Source: G963675935 sp963675935
Lineage (GTDB): Bacteria; Planctomycetota; Planctomycetia; Pirellulales; Thermoguttaceae
NCBI GenBank assembly: GCA_963675935.2
Contig: OY780964.2
Coordinates: forward strand, 248,001 to 312,000
Reading direction: 5' to 3'
Length of the DNA stretch: 64,000 nucleotides
Each line of letters begins with the position of its first letter. The first letter of the stretch is position 1. This document shows, in pieces, positions 17,103 through 26,665 of the stretch. A program made the translations under genes and the position numbers. The notes under the pieces were generated by a model. It worked only from the letters and a program-made list of their open reading frames with translations, was not told the origin of the DNA and made no database searches.

Positions 17103-17756
17103 CTACGGCTTGATGCTCATCCCGCCGGCCGTCGTCTTCGCCAGATCGGCCAGTGCGACGCTCGCTTCGAGGGCGGCAGGCATGCGCCAAGCCACGATCA
17201 CCGCCGTGCCGGCCTCTTCGTGAACGTAGACCTCCAACAGTCCGGGAGTGTTGGGCAAATCCTTCCCTTGGCCGTCCTTGTTCTTGTAGTAGAACTCTTG
17301 GTTGGCGGTGAGCCGGAGTTTTTTCCAGGTGGTTCCGCGTCCGTCGGGCGTCTCGCACGGGAAGTCGGCCCAGTCGCCGGCGTTGTTGCCGAGTTCGGTC
17401 CGTATCTTGCCGGTGACATTCTGGGCGTCGGCGCCTTCGACCACGCCGAAATAACAATAATAGGGCCATTCGCCGCCGGTTGAATCCTTGACGAATCCCT
17501 CGTAAGTCCGCTTCAAGCCGGGCATGGTGAACAACCCCGGCTTGACCCGCTTCGCGTTGTTCGCGTCTTCGGCCAGCGGCTGGCCAAGCAGGCCAGGCAC
17601 GCGGATCGACACCTTCGTGCCCGGCAAGTCTTCGGCCGCCGGAAGATTGTCGGCCTTCGATGCCGTTTTCCTCGATCCGATGCGGCTTTCGTAGGAGCCG
17701 GTTCCACAACCGAGGACCAGACACACCAACACGCTTAAGAGAAACAACTTGCGCAT
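17103..17756 (-). CDS. Putative lipoprotein of unknown function
   Basis: The 217-aa protein has a signal peptide ending in a lipobox (LVCLVLGCGTG, Cys about 17), so it is probably lipid-anchored. The mature part has no recognised domain. It contains WPYYCYFGVVEGAD and EFYYKNKDGQGKDLPNTPG segments and ends near a hydrophobic stretch. It is the last gene of a minus-strand pair 57 nt after the radical SAM gene. A DUF-type envelope lipoprotein is the safest description. Confidence 0.75.
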   Translation of the reverse strand: MRKLFLLSVLVCLVLGCGTGSYESRIGSRKTASKADNLPAAEDLPGTKVSIRVPGLLGQPLAEDANNAKRVKPGLFTMPGLKRTYEGFVKDSTGGEWPYYCYFGVVEGADAQNVTGKIRTELGNNAGDWADFPCETPDGRGTTWKKLRLTANQEFYYKNKDGQGKDLPNTPGLLEVYVHEEAGTAVIVAWRMPAALEASVALADLAKTTAGGMSIKP

Positions 17757-17813
17757 GACAAATCTCGATCGGGGGCTTGGGTTAAACAGGATAAAGTTAA
17801 GGAACGAATCGCC

Positions 17814-19640
17814 CTACACTCCCGCCAACTCACGCTTCCTGGCAGGCTTGCGCACTGCCGACGGCGCCGGAGCGGCAACCTTCACGGCCGCCGGCAGCGG
17901 CTCGGCCCAACGGCATGGCTTCGCCTCGGGTCGATCCGCGACCGCGGGATTCCGTTCGAGGAACGTCGCCGGCTCGTAGCTGAACCCGGCGGCCAATCGC
18001 TTCTCTTCCTTGCGGACGCAGTGCAACACCCAACGGCCGCCGATGGCCGAGGCCACACGCGACTTCCAGCCGAACTCGGCGTGAAGCTCCTTGAGCAGCG
18101 CCGACATCTTCGCGTACATCACCGGCTTGTCGCGATAATAGAGCCGCGCCGCGCCAACCACGGCCGAAAACGTCGTCGTCAATTCGCGGACTTCCCAGGC
18201 GTAGCGCCGGCGAACCCGGGCGCTCGGATGGTTCTTATGCTTGCGCCAGCCGGCCAGCGTCGTGCGAACGATCCGCACCGTGCTAGGACCGTTCACCTCG
18301 AAATCGCGGTTGAACGCCCGAATCGTGAACTCGGCCGATTGCTGGTCGTTAATGTGCGGGTGATGGTAGTTGAAGATTCCTTGGCCGTGGATGTCGGCGT
18401 TGTCGAATTCGCTCTCGTCCTTCATCACGCCCTTCGCCGTAAGTTCGGCGTGGAGCGGAGTGCCGGGAATTGGCGTGTAGAGCATGAACTGGTGGAAGTC
18501 GGTGTCGTGCTTGGCGGCGTGTTCAATCGCTTCGTCGATGTTTTCCGGCGTGTGGCTTTCCAGGCCGATGATCGTCGAGCCGAGCACGCGGATGCCGTTC
18601 GATTGAAGCTCGCGGACCAGTTCGAATGTGTCGATGCCCGAAAGTTTCGTGTATTGGCTATTTTTGCCCTCGATGCCCATCCACACCCAGGAGATGCCCA
18701 GGCGGACCAACTGGTCGATCGTGTAGGAACGCAACACGTTGGCCGAGCTGAACACGTAGAGCGACCAGGCCTTGTCGTTCTTTTCGACGAGTTCCAGCAG
18801 GCGCAGGGCGCGCTTGCGATGGAACAGGAAGTTCTCGTCCATCATAAAGAACGACGAGACGCCCTGTTCTTTTTCGATCTGGCACATGACGTGGAACAGT
18901 TCGTCGCCGGTCTCATAGAAGTTGACCGAGTGTCCCTTGCCGCCGAACATGGCCGAGGTCGAGCAGAAGTTGCAGCCCAACGGGCAGCCCACCGAGGGAA
19001 TGACCGTGGCGGCGACATCGCCCCGCTGTTCCTTCGGACTCACGCCGAAGTTGCGGGTGCCGAAGCCGGAGGTAATCATCGGGTGGCGCAAAGGTTGTTC
19101 GGTGTCTTCGCCCAAATAGCCGCGGAACCAGCGGACGCCCTCGCCGCGGACGATGTGGTCGGCGTCGATCCGCTCGGCCAGATTCGGTACGTTGGCGACG
19201 TGCCCGCCGATGACGATCTTCGCATTCGGCTGATACTGCCGAATCAGCTCGCACATCTTCTTGACTTTCCCCAAATTCGGAATGATCGACGTGATGCCGA
19301 TGACATCGTATTGGTGCGTGCGAAGTTCTTCGATGAAGCGGTCGAGCGTGGGGAAGTCCAACAGGACGCAGGGGGCCGAGATGTTCGCTTGGATGAGCAT
19401 GACGCCCCAACTGCGATGGAACATCCGCAGCGAGAACGCGCCTTGCGTACGGGTGACTTGATTATGATAAAGTTCCATCGGGTTCATTCGCCGGCTGTAC
19501 TCGTCGTCTTGGCCGTAGGGTCCGAAGACGCTGGTCAGCAGCACCTTCGCCCGGGTTCCGGCCGGATGCTTGGGCTGCGATTGGGGCACAGCCTGCGATG
19601 AAGATTGCGACGGTTGAATGTTCAAATTATGGGTAATCAC
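17814..19640 (-). CDS. B12-binding radical SAM protein
   Basis: This 608-aa protein has an N-terminal cobalamin-binding Rossmann domain (about 33-185: KVLLTSVFGPYG, YDVIGITSIIPNLGKVKKMC, KIVIGGHVANVPN). The radical SAM core carries the CX3CX2C cluster motif CPLGCNFCS (about 217-225) and continues to about 430. The C-terminal extension is helical and basic. Such enzymes do methylations or rearrangements in lipid or pigment synthesis. The substrate cannot be predicted here. Start: GTG at 19640, because no ATG precedes the first domain strand. There is no obvious Shine-Dalgarno site. Confidence 0.88.
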   Translation of the reverse strand: MITHNLNIQPSQSSSQAVPQSQPKHPAGTRAKVLLTSVFGPYGQDDEYSRRMNPMELYHNQVTRTQGAFSLRMFHRSWGVMLIQANISAPCVLLDFPTLDRFIEELRTHQYDVIGITSIIPNLGKVKKMCELIRQYQPNAKIVIGGHVANVPNLAERIDADHIVRGEGVRWFRGYLGEDTEQPLRHPMITSGFGTRNFGVSPKEQRGDVAATVIPSVGCPLGCNFCSTSAMFGGKGHSVNFYETGDELFHVMCQIEKEQGVSSFFMMDENFLFHRKRALRLLELVEKNDKAWSLYVFSSANVLRSYTIDQLVRLGISWVWMGIEGKNSQYTKLSGIDTFELVRELQSNGIRVLGSTIIGLESHTPENIDEAIEHAAKHDTDFHQFMLYTPIPGTPLHAELTAKGVMKDESEFDNADIHGQGIFNYHHPHINDQQSAEFTIRAFNRDFEVNGPSTVRIVRTTLAGWRKHKNHPSARVRRRYAWEVRELTTTFSAVVGAARLYYRDKPVMYAKMSALLKELHAEFGWKSRVASAIGGRWVLHCVRKEEKRLAAGFSYEPATFLERNPAVADRPEAKPCRWAEPLPAAVKVAAPAPSAVRKPARKRELAGV

Positions 19641-19980
19641 AGGTGGAAGGCTCCAAAGAATGTTTCCGCTTCAAGCGGAGGGGAAAGACCGTTCGTAGTT
19701 CCGTCTTCAGGCGGGCGTGGTTCATGGTCCCGCCTTCAGGCGGCATATCCAACATCTTCTACTACGCAATTATACTTGTTGTCGCCTTGGCCCCAACGGC
19801 CACTGTGTATTGGTTGTGTAATAGCTGCGTAATTGTTTGACCGCACCGCATGAAAGAGGGGTGTTGCGGAGCGCCAGCGACCTGCGGTAGAGTGGAACGG
19901 ATGGCCCACCAGAGCGGCATCTGCCGGCAAGTGGACAAATCCATGGAGCGTCATTCTTTCTTTTCGGGAGACGTTGAATC
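19641..19980. other. Divergent intergenic region
   Basis: This region separates the radical SAM gene (minus) and the TPR gene (plus). It contains CCGCCTTCAGGCGG-type short palindromes near 19720-19745. No gene or clear promoter was recognised. Confidence 0.5.
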
Positions 19981-21543
19981 ATGGGGAAAAACGGCGCCGG
20001 TCTGAATTTGGCATGGACTCGAATGGCTCACGGCCGCCGGCTGCTCTCGCTTGCCGTGTTTCTGTCGCTCTCCGGTTTGTTTGGCGAGCGGGCAATCGCG
20101 GCCGGAACGTCAAAGACCAAGGCCGACGAAAATGTCATCAGGAAAGCGGCGGGCAAGTATGACGAGGCCATCGCCGAGTACACGGAAAAGCTGCGGGCTG
20201 ATCCCAATGATTCCTACTCCTACTTCGGCCGCGCCTATCTTTGGCATCTCAAGGGCGACTACGACAAGGCCATCGACGATTATACGGAAGGCTTGCGAAT
20301 CCGTCCCCAAGAAGCGCACATGTATGCGAATCGCGGCATGGTTTGGTATGCCAAAAAGGATTATGACAAGGCCATCACCGACTACGACAAGGCATTGCGG
20401 CTCGGTCCGAGCGACACCCAAACCTTATGCTGTCGCGGGCTTGCTTTGGACGCCAAGGGCAAATACGACAAGGCTATCGCCGACTATAACGAAGCATTGC
20501 GGCTCGATCCGAACGATTCCCAAGCCTTCTGGGGTCGCGCGTGCGCTTGGCGCGCCAAGGGCGACTTCGACAAGGCCGTCGCCGACTACAACGAGGCGTT
20601 GCGGCTCGATCCGAACAATCCGCAAATCCTCATGTCTCGGGCCTCTGCCTGGCAGGCCAAAGGCGATTGGGACAAGGCTATCGCCGACTGCAACGAAGCC
20701 TTGCAGATCGATCCGAACGACTCTCGAGCCTACAGCGGCCGCGCGAGCGTTTGGTATACCAAGCGCAAATACGACAAGGCCATCGCCGACTACAACGAAG
20801 CCTTGCGGCTCGATCCGAGCGACGCCCATATTTTCATGTCTCGGGGCTGTACTTGGCAGGCCAAGGGCGATTATGACAAGGCCATCGCCGACTACACGGA
20901 AAGCTTGCGGCTCGATCCTCAAGATTCCAAAAGCTATACGAATCGCGGCATGGCTTGGCACTCCAAAGGCGACTACGACAAGGCTATCGCCGACTACAAC
21001 GAGGCCCTGCGGCTCGATCCGAATGACTTCAAAGCCCACGGTGCCCGCGGACACGCCTGGAATGTCAAGGGCGAATCGAACAAGGCCCTCGCCGATCTTA
21101 CCAAAGTGATTCGCCTCGAACCCGATAACCCCGCCGTCTACTACAGTTACTACAGTCGCGCGTGCCTCTGGCAGACCAAGGGCGAGTACGCCAAGGCCGT
21201 CGCCGATTTCAACGAGGCCCTGCGGCTCCAGCCGGACGACTCTGGCTCGTGCAACAATCTGGCGTGGCTGCGGGCGACGTGCATCGACGAGAAATATCGC
21301 GACGGCAAACAGGCCGTCGAATTGGCGACCAAGGCGTGCAAGGCGATGAATTGGAAAGACGCCTCTTGTCTCAACACGCTGGCCGCCGCCTATGCTGAAT
21401 CGGGCAACTTCGCCGATGCCGTCACGCATTTCAAGAAGGCTCAGGAACTTTCCTCCCCAATAAAACGCGAGAAGTGGGCGTTCCTCCTCGACCTCTACCA
21501 GTCGGGCAAACCCTATCGCGACGATCCAAAGAAAGCGAAGTAG
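19981..21543 (+). CDS. Secreted TPR-repeat protein
   Basis: The 520-aa protein has a signal peptide (LLSLAVFLSLSGLFGERAIAA, about 22-42) followed by eleven to twelve TPR units of mostly 34 residues. The consensus is DYDKAIADYNEALRLDPNDS. DNA repeats of 102 bp underlie these, so the array grew by tandem duplication. Unit 10 is 37 residues long. A C-terminal capping region (about 425-520) is less regular. It is probably a periplasmic protein-interaction scaffold; the partner is unknown. A MITE-like element has inserted at its stop codon, and the target duplication preserves TAG. Confidence 0.88.
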   Translation: MGKNGAGLNLAWTRMAHGRRLLSLAVFLSLSGLFGERAIAAGTSKTKADENVIRKAAGKYDEAIAEYTEKLRADPNDSYSYFGRAYLWHLKGDYDKAIDDYTEGLRIRPQEAHMYANRGMVWYAKKDYDKAITDYDKALRLGPSDTQTLCCRGLALDAKGKYDKAIADYNEALRLDPNDSQAFWGRACAWRAKGDFDKAVADYNEALRLDPNNPQILMSRASAWQAKGDWDKAIADCNEALQIDPNDSRAYSGRASVWYTKRKYDKAIADYNEALRLDPSDAHIFMSRGCTWQAKGDYDKAIADYTESLRLDPQDSKSYTNRGMAWHSKGDYDKAIADYNEALRLDPNDFKAHGARGHAWNVKGESNKALADLTKVIRLEPDNPAVYYSYYSRACLWQTKGEYAKAVADFNEALRLQPDDSGSCNNLAWLRATCIDEKYRDGKQAVELATKACKAMNWKDASCLNTLAAAYAESGNFADAVTHFKKAQELSSPIKREKWAFLLDLYQSGKPYRDDPKKAK

Positions 21544-21663
21544 GTTCTGTTGCGGAAGGCATGTGTAGGGTGGGACAAGTCCTCGCTGTCCCACCAAAAG
21601 CTGGGAAAAATGCATGGTGGGACCGCACTACGCTTGTCCCACCCTACTTTCCGCAACAGAAAA
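21543..21663. mobile_element. MITE-like element (GTTCTGTTGCGGAA ends) with TAGGGTGGGACAAG core
   Basis: The ends are GGTTCTGTTGCGGAA on the left and TTCCGCAACAGAAAA on the right. They are flanked by the perfect 6-bp duplication GAAGTA (21537-21542 and 21664-21669). The interior is a palindrome (GTAGGGTGGGACAAG ... CTTGTCCCACCCTAC), closely related to 53540-53620. It is one of four elements with the same ends but different cores (see 39676, 41024 and 46243). Confidence 0.88.
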
Positions 21664-21845
21664 GAAGTAGGTTCTTTTCCCTTCGCCTTCTCCCCGCCGT
21701 CAGCCTTTTCCTAACAGGCACGACCGGAATGCTCGCCCCCCCAGGCATTCCCTAGACGCTTTACAGCCGCAAAACACGCTATTATCGGGCGATGCTTTCT
21801 ACCGATATTGCGTCTAACACCACCCAGGGGAAAAGGATTTCTAAC

Positions 21846-23144
21846 ATGCGGCTACGGAAAGTTTTGGCGATTGCGGCGATTTTGACGGGCATCGAAGTTC
21901 CTTGTCTATTGGCCGGCGACTCCGACGTCGCGGCCGACGCCAACGCGGCAAACCAGCCCGGCGAATCCGAAGCGTTTGAACGGCCGGCCACCTTCGACGA
22001 TCTGCCGACCGGCGAACCGAACGAGGCTTGGACGATTCCGCAACCCCGTGCTCTAAAATCGCTCGGTATTAAGACCTTCGGCTGGCTCGAACAAGGCGCG
22101 ACGTTCAACTCGCTCAGCCCGTCGGATCGCTGGAACGGGCCGGTTGCCACGAATGATCGAAGCAACGAGTATGAAATGAATCAAATGTGGCTCGGTTTCG
22201 AGCGGGCCATCGACACCCACGACGGCGGCGGATTTGACGTCGGCGGCCGAGTCGATCTCTGCTATGGCTCCGATTGGCGTTACGGCGACAGCGTCGGACT
22301 GGAAACGGCGTTCGAGAACCAGGATCAGCTTTACGGATTGGTTCTTCCCCAGTTTTACGGCACGGTTGGATACAATGATTTGACGGTGAAGATCGGCCAT
22401 TACGCCGCTTGCATGGGCTATGAAGTCGTGCCCGCCCCGGCCAACTTCTTCTATTCGCACTCCTACGCCCTATGCTACTCCGAACCGATCCTCGTCACGG
22501 GTCTTGAAGCCGACTACCGGCTGTCGGACCATTGGAACGTAATCGGCGGTTTCAATCGCGGCTGGCAGGTGTTCGACAATGGCGACTCGAATCTGAACTT
22601 CTTGGGCGGAGTCAAGTGGCACAACGACGCGACGAAAACCAGCGTGTCGTACATGCTGACAACCGGCCCGCAAGATGACAGCGGCAACACGAATCGTTTC
22701 AGCTACGCCCTGGTGCTCCAGCAGCATCTGACCGAAAAACTGTTGTATGTCGCTCAGCACGACCTCGGCTGTGCCGAAGGCGCCGATCCCTACACGGGCG
22801 GCTACGCCAATTGGTACGGCTTGAACCAGTATTTGATCTATCAGCTCAACGAGAAATGGGCGGTCGGCGGCCGTGTGGAATGGTTCCGCGACGAGGACGG
22901 CGGCGCCGTCGCCGGCATCGGCAACTTGAACAAAGGCTGGATGGGCAAACCGGGCTTCCAAGGCACCTTCACCGAAACGACCCTCGGCTTGAATTATCGC
23001 CCGACGCGAAACCTGCTGGTGCGGCCCGAGGCACGCTGGGACTGCTACAGCGGCTCGACGAACATCAATGGCGAATTGCCCTTCGGCGACGGCGAGCGAA
23101 GTAGCCAGTTCCTCTTCGCCACCGACGTGGTGTTCACGTTCTAA
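21846..23144 (+). CDS. Outer-membrane beta-barrel porin (BBP2-like)
   Basis: The protein is 432 aa from ATG 21846, chosen over an upstream in-frame ATG because the signal peptide (LRKVLAIAAILTGIEVPCLLAG) follows it directly. The mature protein is rich in alternating aromatic strands (IKTFGWLEQGATFNSL, LYGLVLPQFYGTVGYNDLTV) and ends in a Phe (DVVFTF), as expected for an outer-membrane barrel. The best fit is the putative beta-barrel porin-2 family common in planctomycetes. The substrate is unknown. Confidence 0.85.
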   Translation: MRLRKVLAIAAILTGIEVPCLLAGDSDVAADANAANQPGESEAFERPATFDDLPTGEPNEAWTIPQPRALKSLGIKTFGWLEQGATFNSLSPSDRWNGPVATNDRSNEYEMNQMWLGFERAIDTHDGGGFDVGGRVDLCYGSDWRYGDSVGLETAFENQDQLYGLVLPQFYGTVGYNDLTVKIGHYAACMGYEVVPAPANFFYSHSYALCYSEPILVTGLEADYRLSDHWNVIGGFNRGWQVFDNGDSNLNFLGGVKWHNDATKTSVSYMLTTGPQDDSGNTNRFSYALVLQQHLTEKLLYVAQHDLGCAEGADPYTGGYANWYGLNQYLIYQLNEKWAVGGRVEWFRDEDGGAVAGIGNLNKGWMGKPGFQGTFTETTLGLNYRPTRNLLVRPEARWDCYSGSTNINGELPFGDGERSSQFLFATDVVFTF

Positions 23145-23168
23145 ATGGCATTTCTCGCAAATAGTTGT

Positions 23169-23196
23169 TTAGCCGGCGAGCTTGCTCGCCGGCTAA
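23169..23196. repeat. Perfect hairpin between convergent genes
   Basis: TTAGCCGGCGAGC and GCTCGCCGGCTAA pair over 13 nt. The hairpin lies between the convergent porin and GH130 genes. Both this string and its variant recur at 28066-28140. It lacks a T run, so terminator activity is uncertain. Confidence 0.75.
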
Positions 23197-23216
23197 GCAG
23201 TTGTCGCGAAGCAATG

Positions 23217-24698
23217 CTAGCCCATCAGCCGGTTCAACAACGCATCGAGCGAAACCATCGCGATGCGGGTAATCCGGTCCGACGTGGCGAACGGCAAATA
23301 GAGATTGCCGTTGTGGATCATCGCGCCGCAGGAATAGGCCACGTTCGGCACGTAGCCGTCGCGTTCCTTTTCGGTCGGCGTAATCAACGGCTTTTCGAGA
23401 CAGCCGATCACCTTCGTTGGGTCGTTCAAGTCCAACAGCATTGCGCCGATGCAGTAGGTGCGCATCGGCCCGACGCCGTGCGTCAACAGCAGCCAGCCTT
23501 CCGGCGTCTCCAACGGTGAGCCGCAGTTGCCGATTTGCACGAACTCCCAGGGACTGCGGGGCGTTTGCAACAATTCGGCGCTCTCCCAAAAATGAACGAT
23601 GTCGGAGAACATGATATAAAGATTTTCGCCGTCGATTCGGGAACACATCGCATAGTGCCCTCCGATGCGCCGCGGAAAAAGCGCCATGCCCTTGTTCTGC
23701 GCGCATGAGCCGTTGATCGTATGCACGCCGATGCGGTGAAAATCGCGGGTCTCGATCAGTTGCGGCAACACGCGATAGCCGTCGAAGGCCGAACAGGTGC
23801 CAAAATAGGTGACCGTGCCGTCGTCGTCCACGAAGCGAACCATCCGCAGGTCTTCGATGCCGTGGCTCTCGTTGCTGCTCTGGGGGAAAATCACCACTTC
23901 CGACGCCTCCGCCTCGCGCGGAAGCTCCAACTGATAATTCGATTGGGCCAGCCAGCGAATGTCTTGGAGCGACGGCTCGATCTGAAGTTTGTCGGTCGCC
24001 GCTTCCCGCGCCTCGGTAATGGCGCGTTCCAGTTGCGTCAACGTGAAAGAGTCGGCCAATCGGTCGAGCACGAAATCCACCGCCCCGTCGGGAACGTCGA
24101 TGTCTTTGAGCTTGCGGCGAAACAAGAATTTTTCGTATTGGCTGTCGGGAACGACGCGGATAGGCCGGGCGAGAAGCCCGCTCGGGGTGATCTTGATCTG
24201 ATGATCGGCGGTGATGACGCCGCTGCGGAAGACGACCGACGACACGTGACCCTCGCCGGTGGCGCGAAGGCTCATGATGAATCGCACCGCGCCGGCGGAA
24301 ACATTTCGCTGGTCGGGATGCGGGACGATCGACGGATTAAAAAGCGCAGCCGACTCGATCGAATACTCGGCGGTCAGGTAGGAGCCGATCAGCAGGCGGC
24401 GATCGTGCGAAAGATTGTCCGGCTGGCCGATCATCTCCATGCCCGTGCGATAGTTTTCATCGAGGACGGCGTCGATGTCGCTGTGTCGCGTGCGGAACTT
24501 CAAAAACACCTCGGCCACCAATCGGTCGACTTGTTCATCGCTCAAGCTGCCGATGCGATCGACGATGTTGCGGATGCGCGTCTCGCCGCCGGGATCGAAG
24601 AATCGGGTAATCACGCGGCGAACGTCGCTGGTGAAGGTGACCGGCAGCCGCCGGACTTTTAGGGAGTCGTGATTGCCTTTGTGTTTTGATCGGGGCAT
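23217..24698 (-). CDS. GH130-family glycosidase/phosphorylase, long form
   Basis: This 493-aa protein has a helical N-terminal region (about 1-150) and a five-bladed GH130-type domain. Marks include SHGIEDLRMVRFVDDDG, GSCAQNKGMALFPRRI, NLYIMFSDIVHFWES, GSPLETPEGWLLLTHGVGPM and VPNVAYSCGAMIHNGNLYLP. GH130 enzymes phosphorolyse or hydrolyse beta-mannosides. ATG 24698 (MPRSKHKG) is preferred; it lies 2 nt after the PIN-toxin stop, implying read-through transcription from the toxin-antitoxin promoter. A second, shorter GH130 is at 27037-28020. Confidence 0.85.
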   Translation of the reverse strand: MPRSKHKGNHDSLKVRRLPVTFTSDVRRVITRFFDPGGETRIRNIVDRIGSLSDEQVDRLVAEVFLKFRTRHSDIDAVLDENYRTGMEMIGQPDNLSHDRRLLIGSYLTAEYSIESAALFNPSIVPHPDQRNVSAGAVRFIMSLRATGEGHVSSVVFRSGVITADHQIKITPSGLLARPIRVVPDSQYEKFLFRRKLKDIDVPDGAVDFVLDRLADSFTLTQLERAITEAREAATDKLQIEPSLQDIRWLAQSNYQLELPREAEASEVVIFPQSSNESHGIEDLRMVRFVDDDGTVTYFGTCSAFDGYRVLPQLIETRDFHRIGVHTINGSCAQNKGMALFPRRIGGHYAMCSRIDGENLYIMFSDIVHFWESAELLQTPRSPWEFVQIGNCGSPLETPEGWLLLTHGVGPMRTYCIGAMLLDLNDPTKVIGCLEKPLITPTEKERDGYVPNVAYSCGAMIHNGNLYLPFATSDRITRIAMVSLDALLNRLMG

Positions 24699-24700
24699 TA

Positions 24701-25114
24701 TTATTCCAAAGCAAGGAACGCTTTCGGCGAAACCACGGTTATGCTGCGAAATGGGTGAAGTACGAGAAGGTCCAAATCTCCGGTAACGATATGCGTAGCT
24801 CGGCCCGAGACGGCCAACTCCAAAAACTTGTTGTCCCGCGGGTCTCGGCAATCGGTCACCCCATCCACGACGCTTACCAATTCCGCGTCATGCACGAGTG
24901 TTGTCAAAAACTCGATGCGTTCTTCTTCGGAAAGGTATTTGTCGAATCTTGGACGGTGAATTACCTCGTCCAACTCCGTTGTCGTAGCGACGGAAATCAA
25001 TATGCGGCCTTCTCGCATGGCGCGATCGAGCGCCCGGCGAGGAATCGAAAGCGGCACGAGCATCGCACTGATGACGACATTGGTGTCAAACACGACTCGC
25101 AAGTCAGTCGTCAT
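24701..25114 (-). CDS. PIN-domain toxin (ribonuclease) of a type II toxin-antitoxin pair
   Basis: This 137-aa protein has the PIN acidic residues in place: Asp10 (VVFDTNVVISA), Glu47 (TTTELDEV), Asp91/Asp94 (CRDPRDNKFLELA) and Asp113/Asp115 (VTGDLDLL). Proteins of this type cleave RNA and are held inactive by a cognate antitoxin. The antitoxin gene just upstream overlaps it by 11 nt. The stop codon is followed almost at once by the GH130 start, which is unusual. Confidence 0.92.
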   Translation of the reverse strand: MTTDLRVVFDTNVVISAMLVPLSIPRRALDRAMREGRILISVATTTELDEVIHRPRFDKYLSEEERIEFLTTLVHDAELVSVVDGVTDCRDPRDNKFLELAVSGRATHIVTGDLDLLVLHPFRSITVVSPKAFLALE

Positions 25115-25340
25115 TCAACATTGACTCCAACTCAGCCGGCGTCAACCCTCGCGCGGCGGCGTTTTTGCCGATCTCGTTCATGACCGTCTGGAGAGATTTT
25201 CGCGGAAGCGGCGAAACGGTCAGGTCTCGCAATCGAAGATCGAGCAGCAACTGGATTTTACGTTGATCTTCCGGCGAGACCCGCGTAAAAGCCTTTGCCG
25301 CTTCTTCGCTAACTTGAATGGTCAGAGTGGCGGTGGCCAT
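25104..25340 (-). CDS. Antitoxin partner of the PIN toxin
   Basis: This 78-aa protein starts with a short beta-strand segment (MATATLTIQVSEEAAKAFTR), as in ribbon-helix-helix-type antitoxins, and ends in helices (LTPAELESMLNDD). The 11-nt overlap with the toxin gene is typical of TA pairs. No named antitoxin family was recognised; assignment rests on position and size. Confidence 0.78.
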   Translation of the reverse strand: MATATLTIQVSEEAAKAFTRVSPEDQRKIQLLLDLRLRDLTVSPLPRKSLQTVMNEIGKNAAARGLTPAELESMLNDD

Positions 25341-25540
25341 GAAAATGCAACCTTCCTGCGTGGACGAACTCCATAAACAAGTCTACGCCCCTAGTCTGCT
25401 CTCGTCAACCGCCGGCAGGGCATGCGAACGCCCATGTTGGGTGGCTGGTGGCCGGCGGGGGCTGTTGACGGGGGGGCGGCGAGGCCGGTAGGATGGTGGA
25501 TGGCGACCGCGGCGACAAGAGCGGTCTTTAGGTGCAAAAA

Positions 25541-26284
25541 ATGACGATGGCACTTTCAGATGAGATTACCCAATTGCTGCAAGCGAGGGGAGCTGACCTG
25601 TTAGGCTTTGCAGACCTCAGCGCTCTGTCAGCATCCGCACGGTGCAACTTGCCTCGTGCAGTCGGTTTTGCCGTTGCGTTGGCTCCAGAGGTCGTGGCGA
25701 GCATCAAGGATGGTCCGACCACGGAGTATCACTCCGAATACGAGAGAGTCAACATGTTACTCGAAGAACTTAGCCGATCGACGGCAGATTTGATCATTCG
25801 TCGTGGATTTGCAGCGATCAGTTTCGCCGCAACCAATGAAGGTATTGATCCCAAAACCCATTCTACCGAACTTCCTCATAAGACAGTTGGTACCCTCGCG
25901 GGATTCGGTTGGATCGGCAAGTGCGCCCTTCTCGTGAGCGAGCGGTTTGGCTCGGCCATCCGGCTGAACCGAGTGCTCACCGATGCTCCGCTGCCAACGG
26001 GCATGCCCATTCGTGAATCGCGTTGCGGCGACTGTCGTGCATGTGTTGACGCTTGCCCAGGCTTAGCAGCAACCGGTGATGTCTGGACAAGAGAAAAACA
26101 CCGCGACGACTTCTTCGATGCGTTTGCGTGTCGACGTGCCGCACGGGAAATTGCACAGCGAAGAACGGGTATCTTGGACACGTTCTGCGGCATCTGCATT
26201 GCCGTTTGCCCGTGGACACAATCGTACATCAAAAGGAGCAGAAGTGAAGTAGGTCAGATACCCCGTACCTGGCACCGATATTGA
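25541..26284 (+). CDS. QueG-like 4Fe-4S double-cluster protein
   Basis: The protein is 247 aa from ATG 25541. The C-terminal half has two cluster motifs, CGDCRACVDACPG (about 168-180) and FCGICIAVCPW (about 221-231), in the arrangement of epoxyqueuosine reductase. The N-terminal part resembles the QueG cobalamin region but is short, and the protein is about 100 residues shorter than QueG. It lacks the usual HEAT-repeat tail. It is a stand-alone gene between two TA modules. The reaction is uncertain; related short proteins are annotated only as double-cluster reductases. Confidence 0.8.
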   Translation: MTMALSDEITQLLQARGADLLGFADLSALSASARCNLPRAVGFAVALAPEVVASIKDGPTTEYHSEYERVNMLLEELSRSTADLIIRRGFAAISFAATNEGIDPKTHSTELPHKTVGTLAGFGWIGKCALLVSERFGSAIRLNRVLTDAPLPTGMPIRESRCGDCRACVDACPGLAATGDVWTREKHRDDFFDAFACRRAAREIAQRRTGILDTFCGICIAVCPWTQSYIKRSRSEVGQIPRTWHRY

Positions 26285-26309
26285 CACGCAGGCCCAAAAT
26301 CATGACCGC

Positions 26310-26663
26310 TCACTTGAAGTTCACCACGACTTCCTTCCCGAGGGCTTCGGCATAACGGGTTAGAGTCACAACCGTGGGATTCAACTCGGTCTCGTTTTCC
26401 AATCGAGAGAGGGCCGCCCGACTGATGCCGGTACGTTTCTCGACATCCGACAAGCTCAACCCTTGGGCTTGTCGCTGAAGTTTCAACGCCTTCATGGCCT
26501 CGCGAACCGCTACGTTCACCCGAGCTCGAGCCGCCTTAATGCGACGGGCCTTGGCGAGAATTTCCGCTTGATCGCTTTCCACCTCTGCGTTGGCTCGATT
26601 CCACCGCTGTTGCTCGTCGGGGGTCAGATCGCGATGAATGCGTTTCGCTTGTCGTTTTGCCAT
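26310..26663 (-). CDS. XRE-family antitoxin
   Basis: This 117-aa protein has a charged N-terminal helix and a C-terminal HTH (about 70-115: QGLSLSDVEKRTGISRAALS, RLENETELNPTVVTLTRYAE). ATG 26663 is chosen because GGAGG lies 8 nt upstream; a TTG two codons earlier is possible. It follows the toxin gene by 2 nt, giving toxin-first order as in higBA. It should bind the promoter at 26933-26961 and repress the pair. Confidence 0.88.
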   Translation of the reverse strand: MAKRQAKRIHRDLTPDEQQRWNRANAEVESDQAEILAKARRIKAARARVNVAVREAMKALKLQRQAQGLSLSDVEKRTGISRAALSRLENETELNPTVVTLTRYAEALGKEVVVNFK

Positions 26664-26665
26664 TT

